From: Eulemur rufifrons
Taxonomy: Eukaryota > Chordata > Mammalia > Primates > Lemuridae
DNA length: 64,000 nt
Assembly: GCF_041146395.1 (NCBI RefSeq)
Contig: NC_091000.1
Coordinates: forward strand, 17,185,501-17,249,500
Direction: 5' to 3'
A program made the translations under genes and the position numbers. Below, one piece after another: positions 42,170-55,985 of this stretch (position 1 is its first letter; each line of letters starts with the position of its first letter). A model generated the notes under the pieces. It worked only from the letters and a program-made list of their open reading frames with translations, made no database searches and was not told where the DNA came from.

Positions 42170-43157
42170 ATATTTGAAAAGTTCACTGAAAAAGTTTGGA
42201 AGGGTATAACTTCCTACTCCTTTAGTGTGGGTGGGCATAATGACTTTCTTCTACAGAGTTTAATATGGAAAGAGGGGAGGGGGTGAACTACTTCATAATG
42301 GAGAAACCTGACAAGCAGTATCTTAACCGAGTGAGCAAGGTTGACATCTTTGGCAATGAGCCATGTTGGTAGTGCAGTTGACCCTTAAACAACATAGGTT
42401 TGAACTGCACGAGTCCACTCACACACAGATTTTTTTCAGCAGATACATTCGGTCCCGCCCTGGTGGTGGGTTCCGCAGCCATAACCAAACTCAGGATCAA
42501 AAATACATTGTTTTTAGGATGTGGAAACCCATGTGTAGAGAGGGCTGACTTTTCGTATCCTTGGGATCACTAAGGCCAACTATAGGACTTGAGTATATGT
42601 GGATTTTGCTCTCTGTAGTGATCCTGCAACCAGTCCACTGTGGATACTGAGGGATGACTGTATATTATCCTTAGATTATGTGACAGTGATGCCACTTTAT
42701 TTCTGGAGTTTCCCTGAATGCTCATAAGCTCTGTCTAACCATGAGAAAATGTTAGGCAAACTGAAATTGAAAGATATTCTATAAGATACCTGACTAGTAC
42801 TCCTCAAAACTGTCAAGGTTATTAAAAACAAGGAAAGTCCGAGAAACTGTCACAAGCAAGAGGAGCCAAGGAGACATGATAACTAAATGTTATATGATAA
42901 TATCCTGGATGGAATCCTAAAATAAAAAGAGAAGGACATTAGGTAAATACAAAGGAAATCTGAATATCTGTGGACTTTAGTTAATAATAATATATCCATC
43001 TTGGTTCATTAATGGTAACAAATGTACCATGCTAATAAGACATTAAGAATAGGGGAAACTGCAGGTGTGGGTTGGATGGGTAGTAATAGGAGTTTTTTGT
43101 ACTATGTTTGTTGATTCTTCTGTAAATCTTAAACTTACTAAAAAATAAAATCTATTA
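42170..43157 (+). mobile_element. L1 3'UTR, sense, split by a DNA transposon
   Basis: 'gaaacctgacaagcagtatc' and 'aaggttgacatctttggcaa' to the left of 42375, then 'agaaactgtcacaagcaaga', 'atcctggatggaatcctaaa' and 'tctgtaaatcttaaacttac' to the right of 42660, form one continuous L1M 3'UTR ending 'aaaaaataaaatctatt'. This is one of the few sense-strand LINE pieces in the window. Confidence 0.78.
42375..42660. mobile_element. Tigger-type MITE nested in L1 3'UTR
   Basis: It starts cagttgacccttaaacaaca and ends ggatactgagggatgactg (reverse complement cagtcatccctcagtatcc). TA follows at 42661-42662 and a mutated TG precedes. It interrupts the L1 3'UTR, so it must be younger than that L1. Confidence 0.82.
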
Positions 43158-46006
43158 ATTAACAAGTTTTGAGGTCAGTATCACAGATCTGGGTATATTA
43201 TAGACATTCAGTGAAATAATTTAAGTTAAAAAGGTCAACTATGAGTTCTGTACTATAGTGAACAGGATGAGTGGAGTATAGAGAAAGAGAAGAATCATAG
43301 AAAAGACTGTGGATTCCATGGGTGAAGGGCTTTGGAGGAGAACTTCTCTCCTGTTCATTATCCTCCTGTCCACGATGATAGTGGAAAGTTACTGAGAAAA
43401 GCCCTGAGAAGAATTTGGCTGGGGAGCCTGGGTTTGGGGCTGCCCTGAGCTTGCCTTTTTCACTGCAGTTCTCAGTTGAAACCTATAAAGGTGTGTGTTA
43501 GTTCTGGCCCCAAACCCAGACCCCAACATTATAAAGAACTCTTTCTCTTAGTATTTTGGTTATTTTTTTTTTCTTTCACCTTGGGTACAGCTTCTAATTT
43601 AGGGTCTCACCAGGAACTATGTCCAGTTTTATGCCTTTTGTGGATCCTAACTTTATATTCTCCTTCTATGGGTTTATTGGCATTTGGGCTCATCTGGAGT
43701 CTGAAACCTTTTGAGTTTCTATTTAATTTCTTTTAAGTTTTTGTTTTGTTTTAACTTTAAAAATTCCCTTGACTTCTCCAAACAGTGTTGTATTATGTGC
43801 CTCATTTGCTTAAATTTGTAGTTATTAGCATCAATATTAAATAAAGACATCTACTTAGTTTTGTCACTGTTTGAATAGCTGGCTGTTAGGGAATAACTAA
43901 TAGTAACTTGTGATTCTTGGGACAAATGGAATAGTTAATTTTCCATTGTCAGTTTCACAAAGTTATTTGGAAGTTAGATTGCATTTACTTAAATTTGTCA
44001 TTATTTGTATAGCTACAGTGTTAATGTTGGGGCATCATATGTAATGAGTGTATGTGTTAATTATTTTTTTGAGTTGAGCTTATATGAGTTGATAAAACTG
44101 GTATCTTAAAAAGATGTCTTGACATAAAAATATTCTTTAAATAACATTTAACTAAAAGCAAAAAATGAAAAAAGAATTATGGTAACAAAACCTTTAGTAT
44201 TTGGAATCTAAGAAGACCTAGAGAGATTTAGAAAAAGAAGAATGCTTTTAGATTTATAAGAAGTCTAATAGAAAATTTTATTGTTTTTTATTTTTTAGTC
44301 ACGGATAAATTAGCTGATGGAGAGAGACTAGTTATTTTTTCTATCTTTTAACTCTTTTCTGAGTGAAATTTAATTAAAGATGAAATAAATATAATTTTAT
44401 GTCTGTAATACTTTAAAAATATTTATAAATGTTTTACAATTGGAACAACTTAAGATATACATATTAAGCACTTTCTGTGTGTGAGGCACCATACATGGCA
44501 AACAAAAATAATTTTTCATTAGAGGGGCCCTTGTCTATCAACTCATAATTTAGTGGGAGAGACTAAACTAATATCATGAAATGGGTAACATTTATAGTCT
44601 GTAGTTCTTGATCGTTGGTTGTATGTGAGAAATGAGAAAGAAAAGGAAAAGTCAAAGATTAAAAAATTTATTTTCAATGACTAGCAGATGGAAATACTCT
44701 AACTCTTGGGAGAGTAGGAGAAGCAGGTTGGAGGTGAGAGAGGAGGTTTGGAATGGGAATTTAGACATGTTGTGTTTGAAATGCCTCTGGGACAAAGTGG
44801 CGGATATGTCCCAAAGGCAATTGCATATGTGGTTTTATAGCTCAAGAGAATGGTCATTTCTAGAGATGAAAACATGGAAATTGAGAACCAGTGTTCGAGA
44901 TTCTGCAGAGAAGTCAGTAAAAGAGAAGGAGAGCGATAAGAGTGGTTGGTTATATTACTAACAAGAGGGGTTTTCATGGGTTTGTATACATTTGTACATG
45001 TACACTTTATAGCTTGCTTAATTGTAACCAGCATGATGTCTGCAAAGTAAGTTCTGAATAAACATGTAATTTTTTTTTCTGAATGAATGAAGGAATGAAT
45101 GAATTGTGAGGAAGGTTTATGTTATACCTTTTCAGAGGAACACTTGAATTCTGTTTTCTTCCTTGCCAGCTCCTCTCACATTTTAGGTTTTTCACTTGGT
45201 CTTAGCATTTCTTGCCTAGTACTTAATGCCGATTTTCAAACCCTTTGAAGTGCTTTCCCAGAGTGGCCTTCTGTATGTGCTGATGCTGTACTTTTTATTA
45301 ATTTTCAAGATCCTTTACTCATGTTACATGTATGTAATTCTATCTCATGTGAGTTTAGGTTTTTATGAGCATATTCCATAACATTTAGCCATAGTTAACA
45401 CTTAGGTTAACTTGCCTTCCCCAGACATTTTAGAACTTATAAAAACTTGATTTGAATTGTAATAGCCAAAAGCACCAGGCAGGTGTCAGACACATTTAAA
45501 AAGCCCTTGGGAAGACTGGAAAAAACCTAGTAGTGATTAAAGGGGCAAAATTGTAAGAGCATGAGGTGTAAATATTATACTTGAATTTGTGACTGATACG
45601 GTGTGAAATAATGAAACACAGTAAAAGATAAGTCAGGTTTGGTTCTCACTAGATTAATAGAACAGCTGGACAAATATTTTCATAAGTATTTAAGATATTT
45701 TTGTTGTTTTGTAAACTTGAACACTTGAAATCTTGGCCATGGAACATTAAAAAGAAAACTTCCAAAATAAGCCAGTTCATGGTACTTAACTTATTAATGG
45801 CAGTTTTTCTTGATCATTCTTATCAGTGAAGTACATGCTATCTCAGAGGTAAAATGTAGCAAGTCTGACATACCAGTTTTTTGCTAAGTAAAATTGGCAA
45901 AGAAATATTTTATCTAGCCTTATCAACCTTATTTAGTCTAGGGATTTATGTGTTATTTTTAAAGAGTTAAGTAACTTTTGATCAAATGTAGAACTCGTAG
46001 ACCACA

Positions 46007-46011
<5 letters not shown>

Positions 46012-46051
<40 letters not shown>
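46012..46051 (+). repeat. (AT)n microsatellite, about 20 units
   Basis: A pure alternating AT tract of about 40 bp. It is self-complementary and could extrude a hairpin (inference). Likely polymorphic. Confidence 0.95.
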
Positions 46052-46052
<1 letters not shown>

Positions 46053-46721
46053 AAACCAGATAGTTAGATGTAAATGATCCCTTGTTTATAATGGGTATTA
46101 ATAAAATTCTTATTTTCAAATTGATCTATGCTAGCATCTTTTTAGAAAGAATTAGACTTCACCCTTCCTACTTGATCTCCTGACCACAAATACCTTTGAA
46201 TTTAAATTGATGGTACTTTGTAAAATCTTATGGGGACATTTTCTTTTAAGGCCCTGAAGAAAAGAGAGGACATAATTTTTAGAAAGAGTAGTGATCTGGA
46301 AACCAAAATCCTGCATTCTTATTATCATTTCTGCCATTTAACTTGTTCTAGGACTTTTGGCATGTTACTCAGCTTGTTTTGTACTTTGCATCAGGTTTTA
46401 AGTGACGTAGTTTAAATGACTCCTAAGGCCCCTCTGTTGATAATACATGAGTAGATCACGATGCTTATATTTTAATCCATTGCTTATCTTTTATGCCTGA
46501 TGGTGGCTAAACATTTGGGGCAGTTCCTCTGTCAAGTGTAACATTTAAGGGACTTGAATCCAAGGTCTGGCATTTAAATTACTTCACGTCTTTGCACTTT
46601 ATATTTTTTTTTGTAAAATTATGATAGTAAGAGTATCCACCTTAAAAGATTGTTACAGGTAGTAAAGGGGATAATACATACCAAGAATTTAGCAAGTTTT
46701 CACAAAATTAGCTCATGCTAG

Positions 46722-47487
<766 letters not shown>

Positions 47488-48939
47488 CTTATGATCTGTT
47501 AAGTTTTCAGTTAGTGGTAGTGTAAAATGTAATACATATCTTTGAAACTGAAAATAAAGTTTTGCAACTCTTCGTACTGGAATACAGTGATTTTTGACAA
47601 CTTGAATGTCAAAATAACCTCCCTTGATGATCAAATTGCTTTGACTTCTCATAAACTTCTAGACCAAATGCAAAGTATCAGTTCAGCTGGTTGGGTTGTA
47701 TTTTGCAGGCCACTCATCTAGGTAAGATTCATCAGTGTGTAGTTCTAGTTCTATACAAAATCACATGTTCTCTAGGGAACTTACAGTCTTTTCATTATTA
47801 CTATGACTTGTTAGTAACACTGGACTTGGATTATTCCAATTCAGATTTTCTTCACAGTGCTAAATTCTTAGGCTAGATTTTCAAATCTCTTAAATTTTTC
47901 TTTCTGTTTTGTTTTGAGAGAAAAAGCATTGTTTTTTCGCCACAGGCTTCCTGTAGTCCAACTTTATGTGGTAGTGGAATGACCCTTCAGTTGGTTGAGG
48001 CTATTTGCCATTTTTCCACATTTTCAACAAAAGATCAAATCTGTTTGCCTGTACATTGGATATTTAAACAATATTAATCTTTCTATTATCAGTACTAAGA
48101 TACTGACATTGTACTCGGCAGAGAAGAAATCATGAAATGACTGTAATCTTGTAGTTTTCAACATTAATCTTCAAATTATCTTCTTTTTTAGAATCATGAT
48201 ATAGAGAGAAGAATGATCATTTCTCCAGGTTTTATAACCTCTTTCCTGCAGTTAAGCCAGATAAATTAAAAAGTAGTATATATGCCATAAGTTCTATTAC
48301 CTACTTAAGGAAATATCTTCACTGGATTACTATTATATGTCATATCTTTGACTTTTATGGGTAGTTGCTATAAGAACAGCAATAATAATACAGGCTTGGC
48401 ATGATAATAATTTCAGTAAAAACAATGACACCAGCAATTTCCTTTCTGATCATTGTCAGACCACAGCTTGCCTAATTAGTTACTCTAAACTGATTAAAAT
48501 CTGCATAAAAATTTCTTGCTGCCCCCAATGCTCAACAAAAACACATTTTGCCATTATCTAAAACTTATTTTATTGGGTGGGCCATGATCCTTATTTTATT
48601 GTTCACTTTCTTAATTCCTTGTCTACAGTCTCCTTTGGGTAAAAGAGTAATTTACCACATGTAAATGAAAAGTGCTGGTTTTGTTTATTTGACTTTATAT
48701 TATATTATGAATAGGCAGGTCTTACTTTGGCCTGAAGTGCAGGACTGTTAAAATGATCAAGGTGAAATCATGCAGAATGACCTTAATAATCAATGGGAAA
48801 AATTACAAGTGTTATGTGACCTTTAAAAATTTTGTTAAAACATTAAGAACTCTCACTCTTGATTATAAATATATGAGGCAATGCATTTTGGCTGTATAAC
48901 AGCTTCCTTGCTAATCTCCCTGCTTCCAAACTTTCTCCC

Positions 48940-49200
48940 TTGTCCAGCCCTACATTCACATTTTGACAGTCTAGTATTCTATTTCATGAAGACACTACAA
49001 TTTATTTACCTACTTTTATGTTAAGGCATTTTTAGATATTTCCAGGTTTTATTTTGTTGTTGTAAACAGTGCTTCCATAATATTCTTGTACATGTTTCCT
49101 TGTATATATGTATAAGAGTTTGTCTAGGGTGTATGAACCTAGAAGAAGAAATTCTTGCCATTGGGTTTGAATATCTTCAACATTACTAGATACTTTGAAA
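48940..49200 (-). mobile_element. LINE 3'-end-like relic
   Basis: 'ttagatatttccaggtttta' followed by 'acagtgcttccataatattc' echoes the 3' ends of old L1 elements in reverse. Weak match; family not assigned. Confidence 0.4.
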
Positions 49201-49364
49201 TTGCTTTTTTTGTGTATCATTGATTTTTAAAATTTTTTTAATCAATTTTCTTAATATTTTGAAGGTTTTTCATTCCTTAGCAATCATATCATCGTCATTT
49301 TTGATGACTTTCGATCTCATGGACAAAAGTGAACTGTTTCAAATTGTATGAGATTATTCTAGAG

Positions 49365-49540
49365 CAGGGGTCAGCAAACCATAGTCTTTAGACAAAATCT
49401 AGCTTGTCCTTTATTTTGGTCCAGCCCCCTGGCTAAGAATAAATTTTATACTTTTAAAGGGATGTTTAAAAAAAAGAAGAATATGTGACAGAGGCTATGT
49501 GTGGCCTATAGAGCCCGAAATACAATCTAACCCTTTACAT
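49365..49540. mobile_element. hAT-type MITE fossil (MER1/MER20-like)
   Basis: It begins 'caggggtcagcaaaccatag' and contains 'ggcctatagagcccgaaata', the decayed wording of the hAT-Charlie MITEs that open 'caggggtcggcaaact'. A second relative lies at 60559-60756. Confidence 0.7.
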
Positions 49541-50459
49541 TTCATTTTCCTCAATCCCAGAATGCCTAGGAAAATGCCTTCAAGTTTATTTACCTCAGTG
49601 ATGGCTGTGAGTGTACACTTTGTGTCCTAGTTACATAGTCTAACTTGAATCTAAAAATAAGCTTGTATAATTGATTGATATTAAGATGTTGCTGTTTCTT
49701 CAGAATCCTTAAAAAAGCGAGAACATTGTGCATCAACATAACTAATGTTGCATTGTCTTTATTTAAGTTAAATCTATTTGGGGACTGTACTATTTAAGAA
49801 ATTAAGATAATTAAATAATTGGTGATGAAACTGAAGTCATGAAGTCTCTCTGTAATATCTTTGGGAGAAATAAGCTTTAACAACAATTTTATTTTGTAAA
49901 CATGATTGCTTGGAGACAGTTTAAGTACCAATGTACAAATGATAATTATTATTAATATTTACTCATTGAAAGTACTAAGCCAAGCAAGTTTTTATTTACT
50001 TACACATATTTTATAACTTTGTTTATTGTGTGTATTCCCTGGTTGTTGGAAGATTTTAGTCAGAGATGCAGAAATATATTAAATAATAGATAGTTTTAAG
50101 AATATGTTAATATTACCCTTTTCATTTATCTTTTCTCTATTTAGCCTCAAATATTACTTTTTGGACTATAATAAATTACTCTTCAACAGTTTTTTAAAAA
50201 GATTAATCATCTTGGATTAATTTAAAAAGTCATGCAAAAAGATAAAACTGCCTCTGTTATTATTTAAGGTTTCCTATGGTGATACTATCAGATACCTCAA
50301 TCTTAATAGACTTTGTCAACTTGAACATTGAGATGTTCTCTCTATCCTTTTATTTTTTACTCTTGACTTTTCTACCCTGATTCCCATATGTTCTAACCTA
50401 CTCATTTGTTACCATATTATCATGTTTAAATACTTTGGAAGCTGCCATTGTGGAGGTAG

Positions 50460-50825
50460 TTGTCTTAGTTAAGGCTTTTATAACAGAATACCATAAAATG
50501 GTGGTTTAAACAACAGAAATCTGTTTCTCAAGTTCTAGAGGCTGGGAAATCCAAGATCAATCAAGGTGCTGGCAGATCTGGTGTCTGGTGAAGGTTTGCT
50601 TTTTGGTTTTCAGGTGGCCATCTTCTTGTTGTAGCCCCACATGGTGGAGAGCAGAGAGAGAGATCAAGCTCTCTTGTCTCTTATAACAGCACTAATCCCG
50701 ATCATGAGGGCTCCACTCTTATGAACTAATTACCTCCCAAAAGCCCCATCTCCTAATATCACATTGCAGGTTAGGATTTTAACGTATGAATTTGGGGGGA
50801 AAACATTCAGTCCATGAGAGCACGA
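50460..50825 (-). mobile_element. MLT1-type MaLR solo LTR, antisense
   Basis: 'cttttataacagaataccat', 'caagttctagaggctgggaa', 'gcccacatggtggagagc'-like text and 'ggggaaaacattcagtccat' are MLT1 in reverse complement, parallel to the copy at 20246-20630. Non-coding. Confidence 0.82.
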
Positions 50826-51438
50826 TACAAAAACAATATTAAAGACTGTCTCTGTTCCATAGGCATGTTTGTAACTTGAAAAACTTTTTTATGCCCCCAG
50901 TTTTTTGTCTGTTTGTCCCTTCTGTTCTTCCCAACCTCTCTTCTCCTGACTTTTGGATTGACCGTATTTGACAATATGCAAAATGCATTTTCTGGGGTTT
51001 GCCTATTGTGTCTGAATCAGTCAGATTTTTAAAAATTGATGTCAGTTGTTTAGGAAATACTCAAGCTAATGTCTAGTAATATCCCCTGAATTGTCTTGAC
51101 GAGTGATCTCATGGAATAGAATACAAATCTTGTTCAAGGTAAGAGGGTGTGTGTTGTGTTTGTGTGTCTGCCGAGAGGAGAGAGCAGCACACACATACAT
51201 ATGTCCATTGGATTTGGGATGTGTGGGGAACTGTGTCAACACAGCTAAATGCTGGGAGGAACAATGAATACACTGAGAGAAAAGTCCCCATCGCTGAGTA
51301 AGACATCTGACATTATGGGAGAAACTTTATGTCAGTTTCTGATGGGAATAGTTGTGGTTCTACGGACAGTTTTAGTTTTTTTTTTTAGTATTCCATGGCT
51401 TCTTAGAGTAACTGTGTGTCCTGAGACAATAGGTGTGT

Positions 51439-51469
51439 GGTTAAAAAAAAAAAAAAAAAAGAAGAAGAA
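51439..51469 (+). repeat. A18 tract followed by (GAA)n
   Basis: A run of about 18 A is followed by 'gaagaagaag'. It could be the tail of an unrecognised sense retrocopy upstream, but I see no source element. Confidence 0.85.
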
Positions 51470-51979
51470 GTCTGCCGCTTTTCTTACAATATCTGATATT
51501 TAGGTACTTGAGGAAATAAATGTTAAAATTCAGAAATGTTAATGTCAAAATATGTACATCTTTGAATCTGATAAGTAGACCTAATCAGAACCAGCCCATT
51601 GGTTAGGCCTGAGAATGGGAATGGATGTTAACCTTTTTGTTGGTCTTCCAGATTAGGCTAATCTATCTTTTGTGCCTGGCACCATGCCTGACATATTGTA
51701 AAAATATCAATGGAGGTGTACACAGATGTTGAATAGGTGTTAAAGTATTATGTTTAGTCACAGCCTTTCCTTTGTATTAATGTGCAATTTTTAGAACATA
51801 GAATGACTTTAAATTTTGAGACATAGACAGCACCCAGTGAAAATAAGCATGCTAAAGGAACTAATTTAAACAGATTTTTGCTTCTTTTCTCTCTTGTATA
51901 TATTTTTTCTCCTTAATCAAAATAAATATACATGGTTACATTTATAAAGACACTGAACAGTTGTTTTCTTTTCATGCAG

Positions 51980-52033
51980 GGGCCTGAGTTAATGAATAAA
52001 TATGTTGGCGAATCTGAAAGAGCAGTTAGAGAG
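51980..52033 (+). CDS. AFG2A: AFG2A coding exon i, D2 pore loop
   Basis: This 54-nt exon is phase 0 at both ends and encodes [22 protein letters not shown] (51998-52009) is the D2 pore loop 1 and GESERAVRE is the following conserved helix. The acceptor is 'cttttcatgcag' and the donor is 'gtaaga'. It is the smallest exon in the window and lies 14 kb from the previous exon. Skipping it would delete 18 residues in frame, including the pore aromatic. Confidence 0.96.
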
Positions 52034-52789
52034 GTAAGAAGATTATGCCTTAAGTGGCACTCTGCCGGGGAGAACCATGCTTCTGTCTTTCTGTTTGGTT
52101 TCCATTTGGTTTTGGGTAGCAGACTTTGAAATTTCCAGATCCAAATTTTTGTGGTACATTTTTTTCTTCAGGCAAATATTATTTTATTATTTGGAAATGC
52201 AGTTTTGATCATCTGTAATACTTTAGTATTATTTTAAACATCATATTACCAGCCTTTATTTTTACCAAATAATGATATTTTTTAAAAAATTGCCAGCATT
52301 TCTTTTTTTTTTTTTCTTAATAAAGGATATGTCCGTATCTACAAAGGAGAACACATGATCCCAAAATGGGATTTAAATCCTTTAAATGAGATAACCTTTT
52401 AAATTGAATAAGCTTAGCATATGAAAATTTCACTGTACTGTTCTTATTTTTCTTATTTTACTTCTTTGACCTCTTCCTGGTGATTTAGACAATGCATCTT
52501 TCTCTCTCTTAAGTTTAAAGGTAGACCTTTAAAGCCAGTGCCTGACTGTGTCACTCCCTCATATTGAGGAATCTACTCAACTGGTAAATTCATGCAGAGT
52601 CAAGGCAATTAGAGCCAGCAGTTTGTCCACATGTCTTTCTTGAGCCGGTATTGGCCTACCTCACACAGGGACCCTATGTGCTCACAGACACTGACACATA
52701 ACAACGATGGAATGGATGGTCCTTATTTTTGAAGTACCAGTGAGGAGTATTAAGGATTGGAATACTTTGTCATGAGAAAAAAAAAATTT

Positions 52790-53010
52790 TTTTATTGAGT
52801 ATCCAGTGTTTATTATGTTTTAAGCACTTTACATATATCAACTTATTTAATCCTCACAATAACTTTATGAAGGAGGTACTATCTGTTATTAGCTCCGTTT
52901 TCCAGATGAGGAAATTGAGGCACAGGGAGGTTAACTCACTTACCAAAGGTTGCACAGGTAATAAATAGTACTATAGTATTTAGCATCTGGCTCTAGAGTT
53001 CTCATGCTTA
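52790..53010 (-). mobile_element. MIR SINE relic
   Basis: 'taagcactttacatatatca', 'taatcctcacaataacttta', 'agatgaggaaattgaggcac' and 'gttgcacaggtaataaatag' are clear reverse-complement MIR. Confidence 0.82.
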
Positions 53011-53017
53011 GCCACTG

Positions 53018-53170
53018 TCACTCTAGAGGCAGAATTTCCCTAGTATGGGCCACAGATCCCCTACATCAGAATCATTTGGAGAGCTTATTAAAAGTCCCAA
53101 TTCCTGGGGAAAACTGCCCCTCCATGCTCATCCTCTTAGGTCTGTGGATCTCAGATACCAGGATGTCTCT
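53018..53170. mobile_element. hAT/MER-like fragment
   Basis: 'gggccacagatcccctacat' followed by 'cagaatcatttggagagctt' resembles MER5/MER58-type hAT MITEs. It is short and diverged. Confidence 0.5.
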
Positions 53171-53689
53171 CAAACTCACGGGAGAAAAAATTTTAAATTA
53201 CTTTTTGTCCTTTTTTCCTTGAAATTGTAGATAATGGTAATCATATAAAACATTAACTGATAATGACAGCATGAAAAAGGAAGGGTTTATTCATGTTAAT
53301 GTTTTGGTAACTGTTTTGTATTTTTATGGCTGTGCTACTTGTGACCAAAAAATAGGGGTCTAAGTTATAGGACATATACAGATTTCTTTCTGCCTCTGGC
53401 GCCTTTTTTTTTTTTTTTTTAGCTCATTCCCACGTCTGCCATGGCTGTCTGACATTTTCTGAGGTTGGTAGTTTGGTTGGCTTCTGGTGCAGACAGCGTA
53501 TGCTCCTCTAAATTTTGACCATTTTTCTTGTCCTGACTTTACATCAGCCATTGCTTTCCCATATAGTCTTCAAAGAAATGAATAAGGCATGTGGCTTTTG
53601 AGTATATGGGTGTTTTATTAATATATGCTAGTCTATGGCTGATTGTTTTTTCTTTTAAATAACAAGTTTATAATAGTCAATAATGCCTG

Positions 53690-53910
53690 TTATTTATTGA
53701 GCTCTTACTATGTTGTAGGCATTGTGCCAAATGCTTTGTGTTCTTTTTTTATTCAATTCTTAAAATATTCTTCTGAGGTAGGCAATTTTCCATATTATAG
53801 ATGTGGAAATTGAGGTTTAGAGACGTAAAATTACCTACTGAAAGACACACAGGTACCCAGTAGAGGAGGTGGGATTTTAACTGAGATTATCTGATTGCTT
53901 AACTGAATTG
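53690..53910 (-). mobile_element. MIR SINE relic
   Basis: 'ttgagctcttactatgttgt', 'gcattgtgccaaatgctttg', 'gatgtggaaattgaggttta' and 'gaggtgggattttaactgag' match reverse-complement MIR. Confidence 0.82.
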
Positions 53911-54125
53911 CCTTCTTCACACCCATATGAATATGTATTAGTAGTCTTATCTTTGTAAGCATTGTTGAAGGAGATACTTTTACATCCATTACAAAATCCT
54001 GGGTTTTACAGAAGTAAGTGGACTGGTTGACTTGTTGTACCTAATAGATTTGGTTGTAAATGCAGTTTTCAAACTAAAACCAACTACAGAATTTTCTGGA
54101 GTTTGTTGATCTTTAACTAATGTGA

Positions 54126-54221
<96 letters not shown>

Positions 54222-55569
54222 TAAGAAATATTTAATAGCACTGCTGGTACACAATAATATGCTATTACATAGTAATAGTGATTGTAATATAGAATAAGTA
54301 GCATTTCTTATGCAAATTTTATCTCTTAATTCATTTGGCCTAAAAGAAAACATTTTTCAATTTATTTAATTTTTTTCTCTTATAACCCATTAAATTATTT
54401 CATATAATCACTTTATAAAACTTTCATATATAATTGAAAAACTACACTGATATCTGTTTGGGGCATTGGAGTTCATTTTTATAGTTTATTATCAACAGAG
54501 ACTCCTTAGTACTATCTATGAAAATTAGGGTTGTTATAAACATATAACTAAAACTGTGAACAAAGATGGATTCAGCATAGTTATTTCCTGTAGTAGAATA
54601 TAATTATAATAAAAGATATTAATTCAGATTTTAGAATTCTCTGGAATAAACTGTTTCCTAAAATAAGATAAAATAGAATATAAATTAGTATTGATGTCAT
54701 TTCAAACAAGAGTGTGTGTGTGTGTAAATATATCTCAGAACTGTTTACAAATATATTATTTTGTTTTCCATACTAATGCATAGAAGTCTTTTAAGTAATA
54801 TATATTACATGTATTTCATGTTTGATAATGTAATTTCATGTATTCTGTGCCTTCTTGATGTATATATTGATTTTCAAATTTCTACTGATGGTAATTACAG
54901 TGAAGGGAGAAAGCAAATTGTAAGTCTCAGTATTAAATGTGATAAGAAGCATTGCTGTTGTCTTTCTTCCCATGTAGCGCTGCTTCATCAGAGTATAAAT
55001 TGTCACTAGGAAACTATCATTAGGAGGTAGACTGCCCTACTCTCTATTCCCCATTGTTTGATATTCTATAAATATTGGTCTTTTTGTTTTATGAGTTGAA
55101 GTACTTGAGCACTCTTACTACTTCTGAGTTGAGATGGCATAAAGGGTTACACATAGCTCAAGTTTGCCTAACTATAAGCGAAGAAAAAGAAGTCAGAGAA
55201 GTAGGCTGAAGTAGAGTGACCTGCCACATTTATGTGATACCAGAGACATCTGGTTTTGGAGCCTAAAAAGGAGCAGGGTGGGATACACTGTTAAATATGA
55301 ACCAGATGGGAAGTAGAATATGTAGCAGAGTTCTCATAAAATGCTCCTGAAATAAAATGATGTGAGAAACCAGACAAGGTACTTTATAAAAATATCCTGG
55401 TTTTGTAGGCAATTTGGCTTAGTAGGAATTTGCAGACACATTAGAGATGCTAAAGACTTACAGCTACTAGATGTCGTTTTCTCTAGTAGTCTTCATTATA
55501 TTGAACTTTTCAGGGAACATCTGTATACAGCGTATACCTCCTTCTCTTAGTGGCTTGCTCAAATGAAGA

Positions 55570-55985
55570 CCATCATGTGTCCACTTAATGATCAGTTATA
55601 TTCTGAGAATTGCAGTTGTTAGGCAGTATCCTCACTGTGTGAACATCATAGAGTATACTTACACAAACCTAGATGAACATCATAGAGTATATTTACACAA
55701 AACTAGATGGTATAGGCTACTACACTATATACCATATAGCCTGTTGCTATGCCATCCAGCAATACATATGGTATATAGCCTCCTGCTTCTAGGCTACTAA
55801 CCTGTATGGCATGTTACTGCACTGAATACTGTTGTAGGTAATTGCAACACAATAAGTATTTGTGTATCGAAACATATCTAAATATAGAAAAGGTGTAGTA
55901 AAAATACAGTACTATAATCTTATGGGACTACCTTTGTTCTTGTGGTCCGTCGTTGACTAAAATGCTGTCATGTGGCACATGACTA
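55570..55985. mobile_element. MER28/Tigger-like MITE with internal duplication
   Basis: The left end 'ccatcatgtgtccacttaat' and the reverse complement of the right end ('tagtcatgtgccacatgaca') are inverted repeats, with TA after the right end (55986-55987). A 34-bp segment (gaacatcatagagtatac...) is repeated at 55641-55674 and 55675-55708 with a few differences. Confidence 0.8.
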
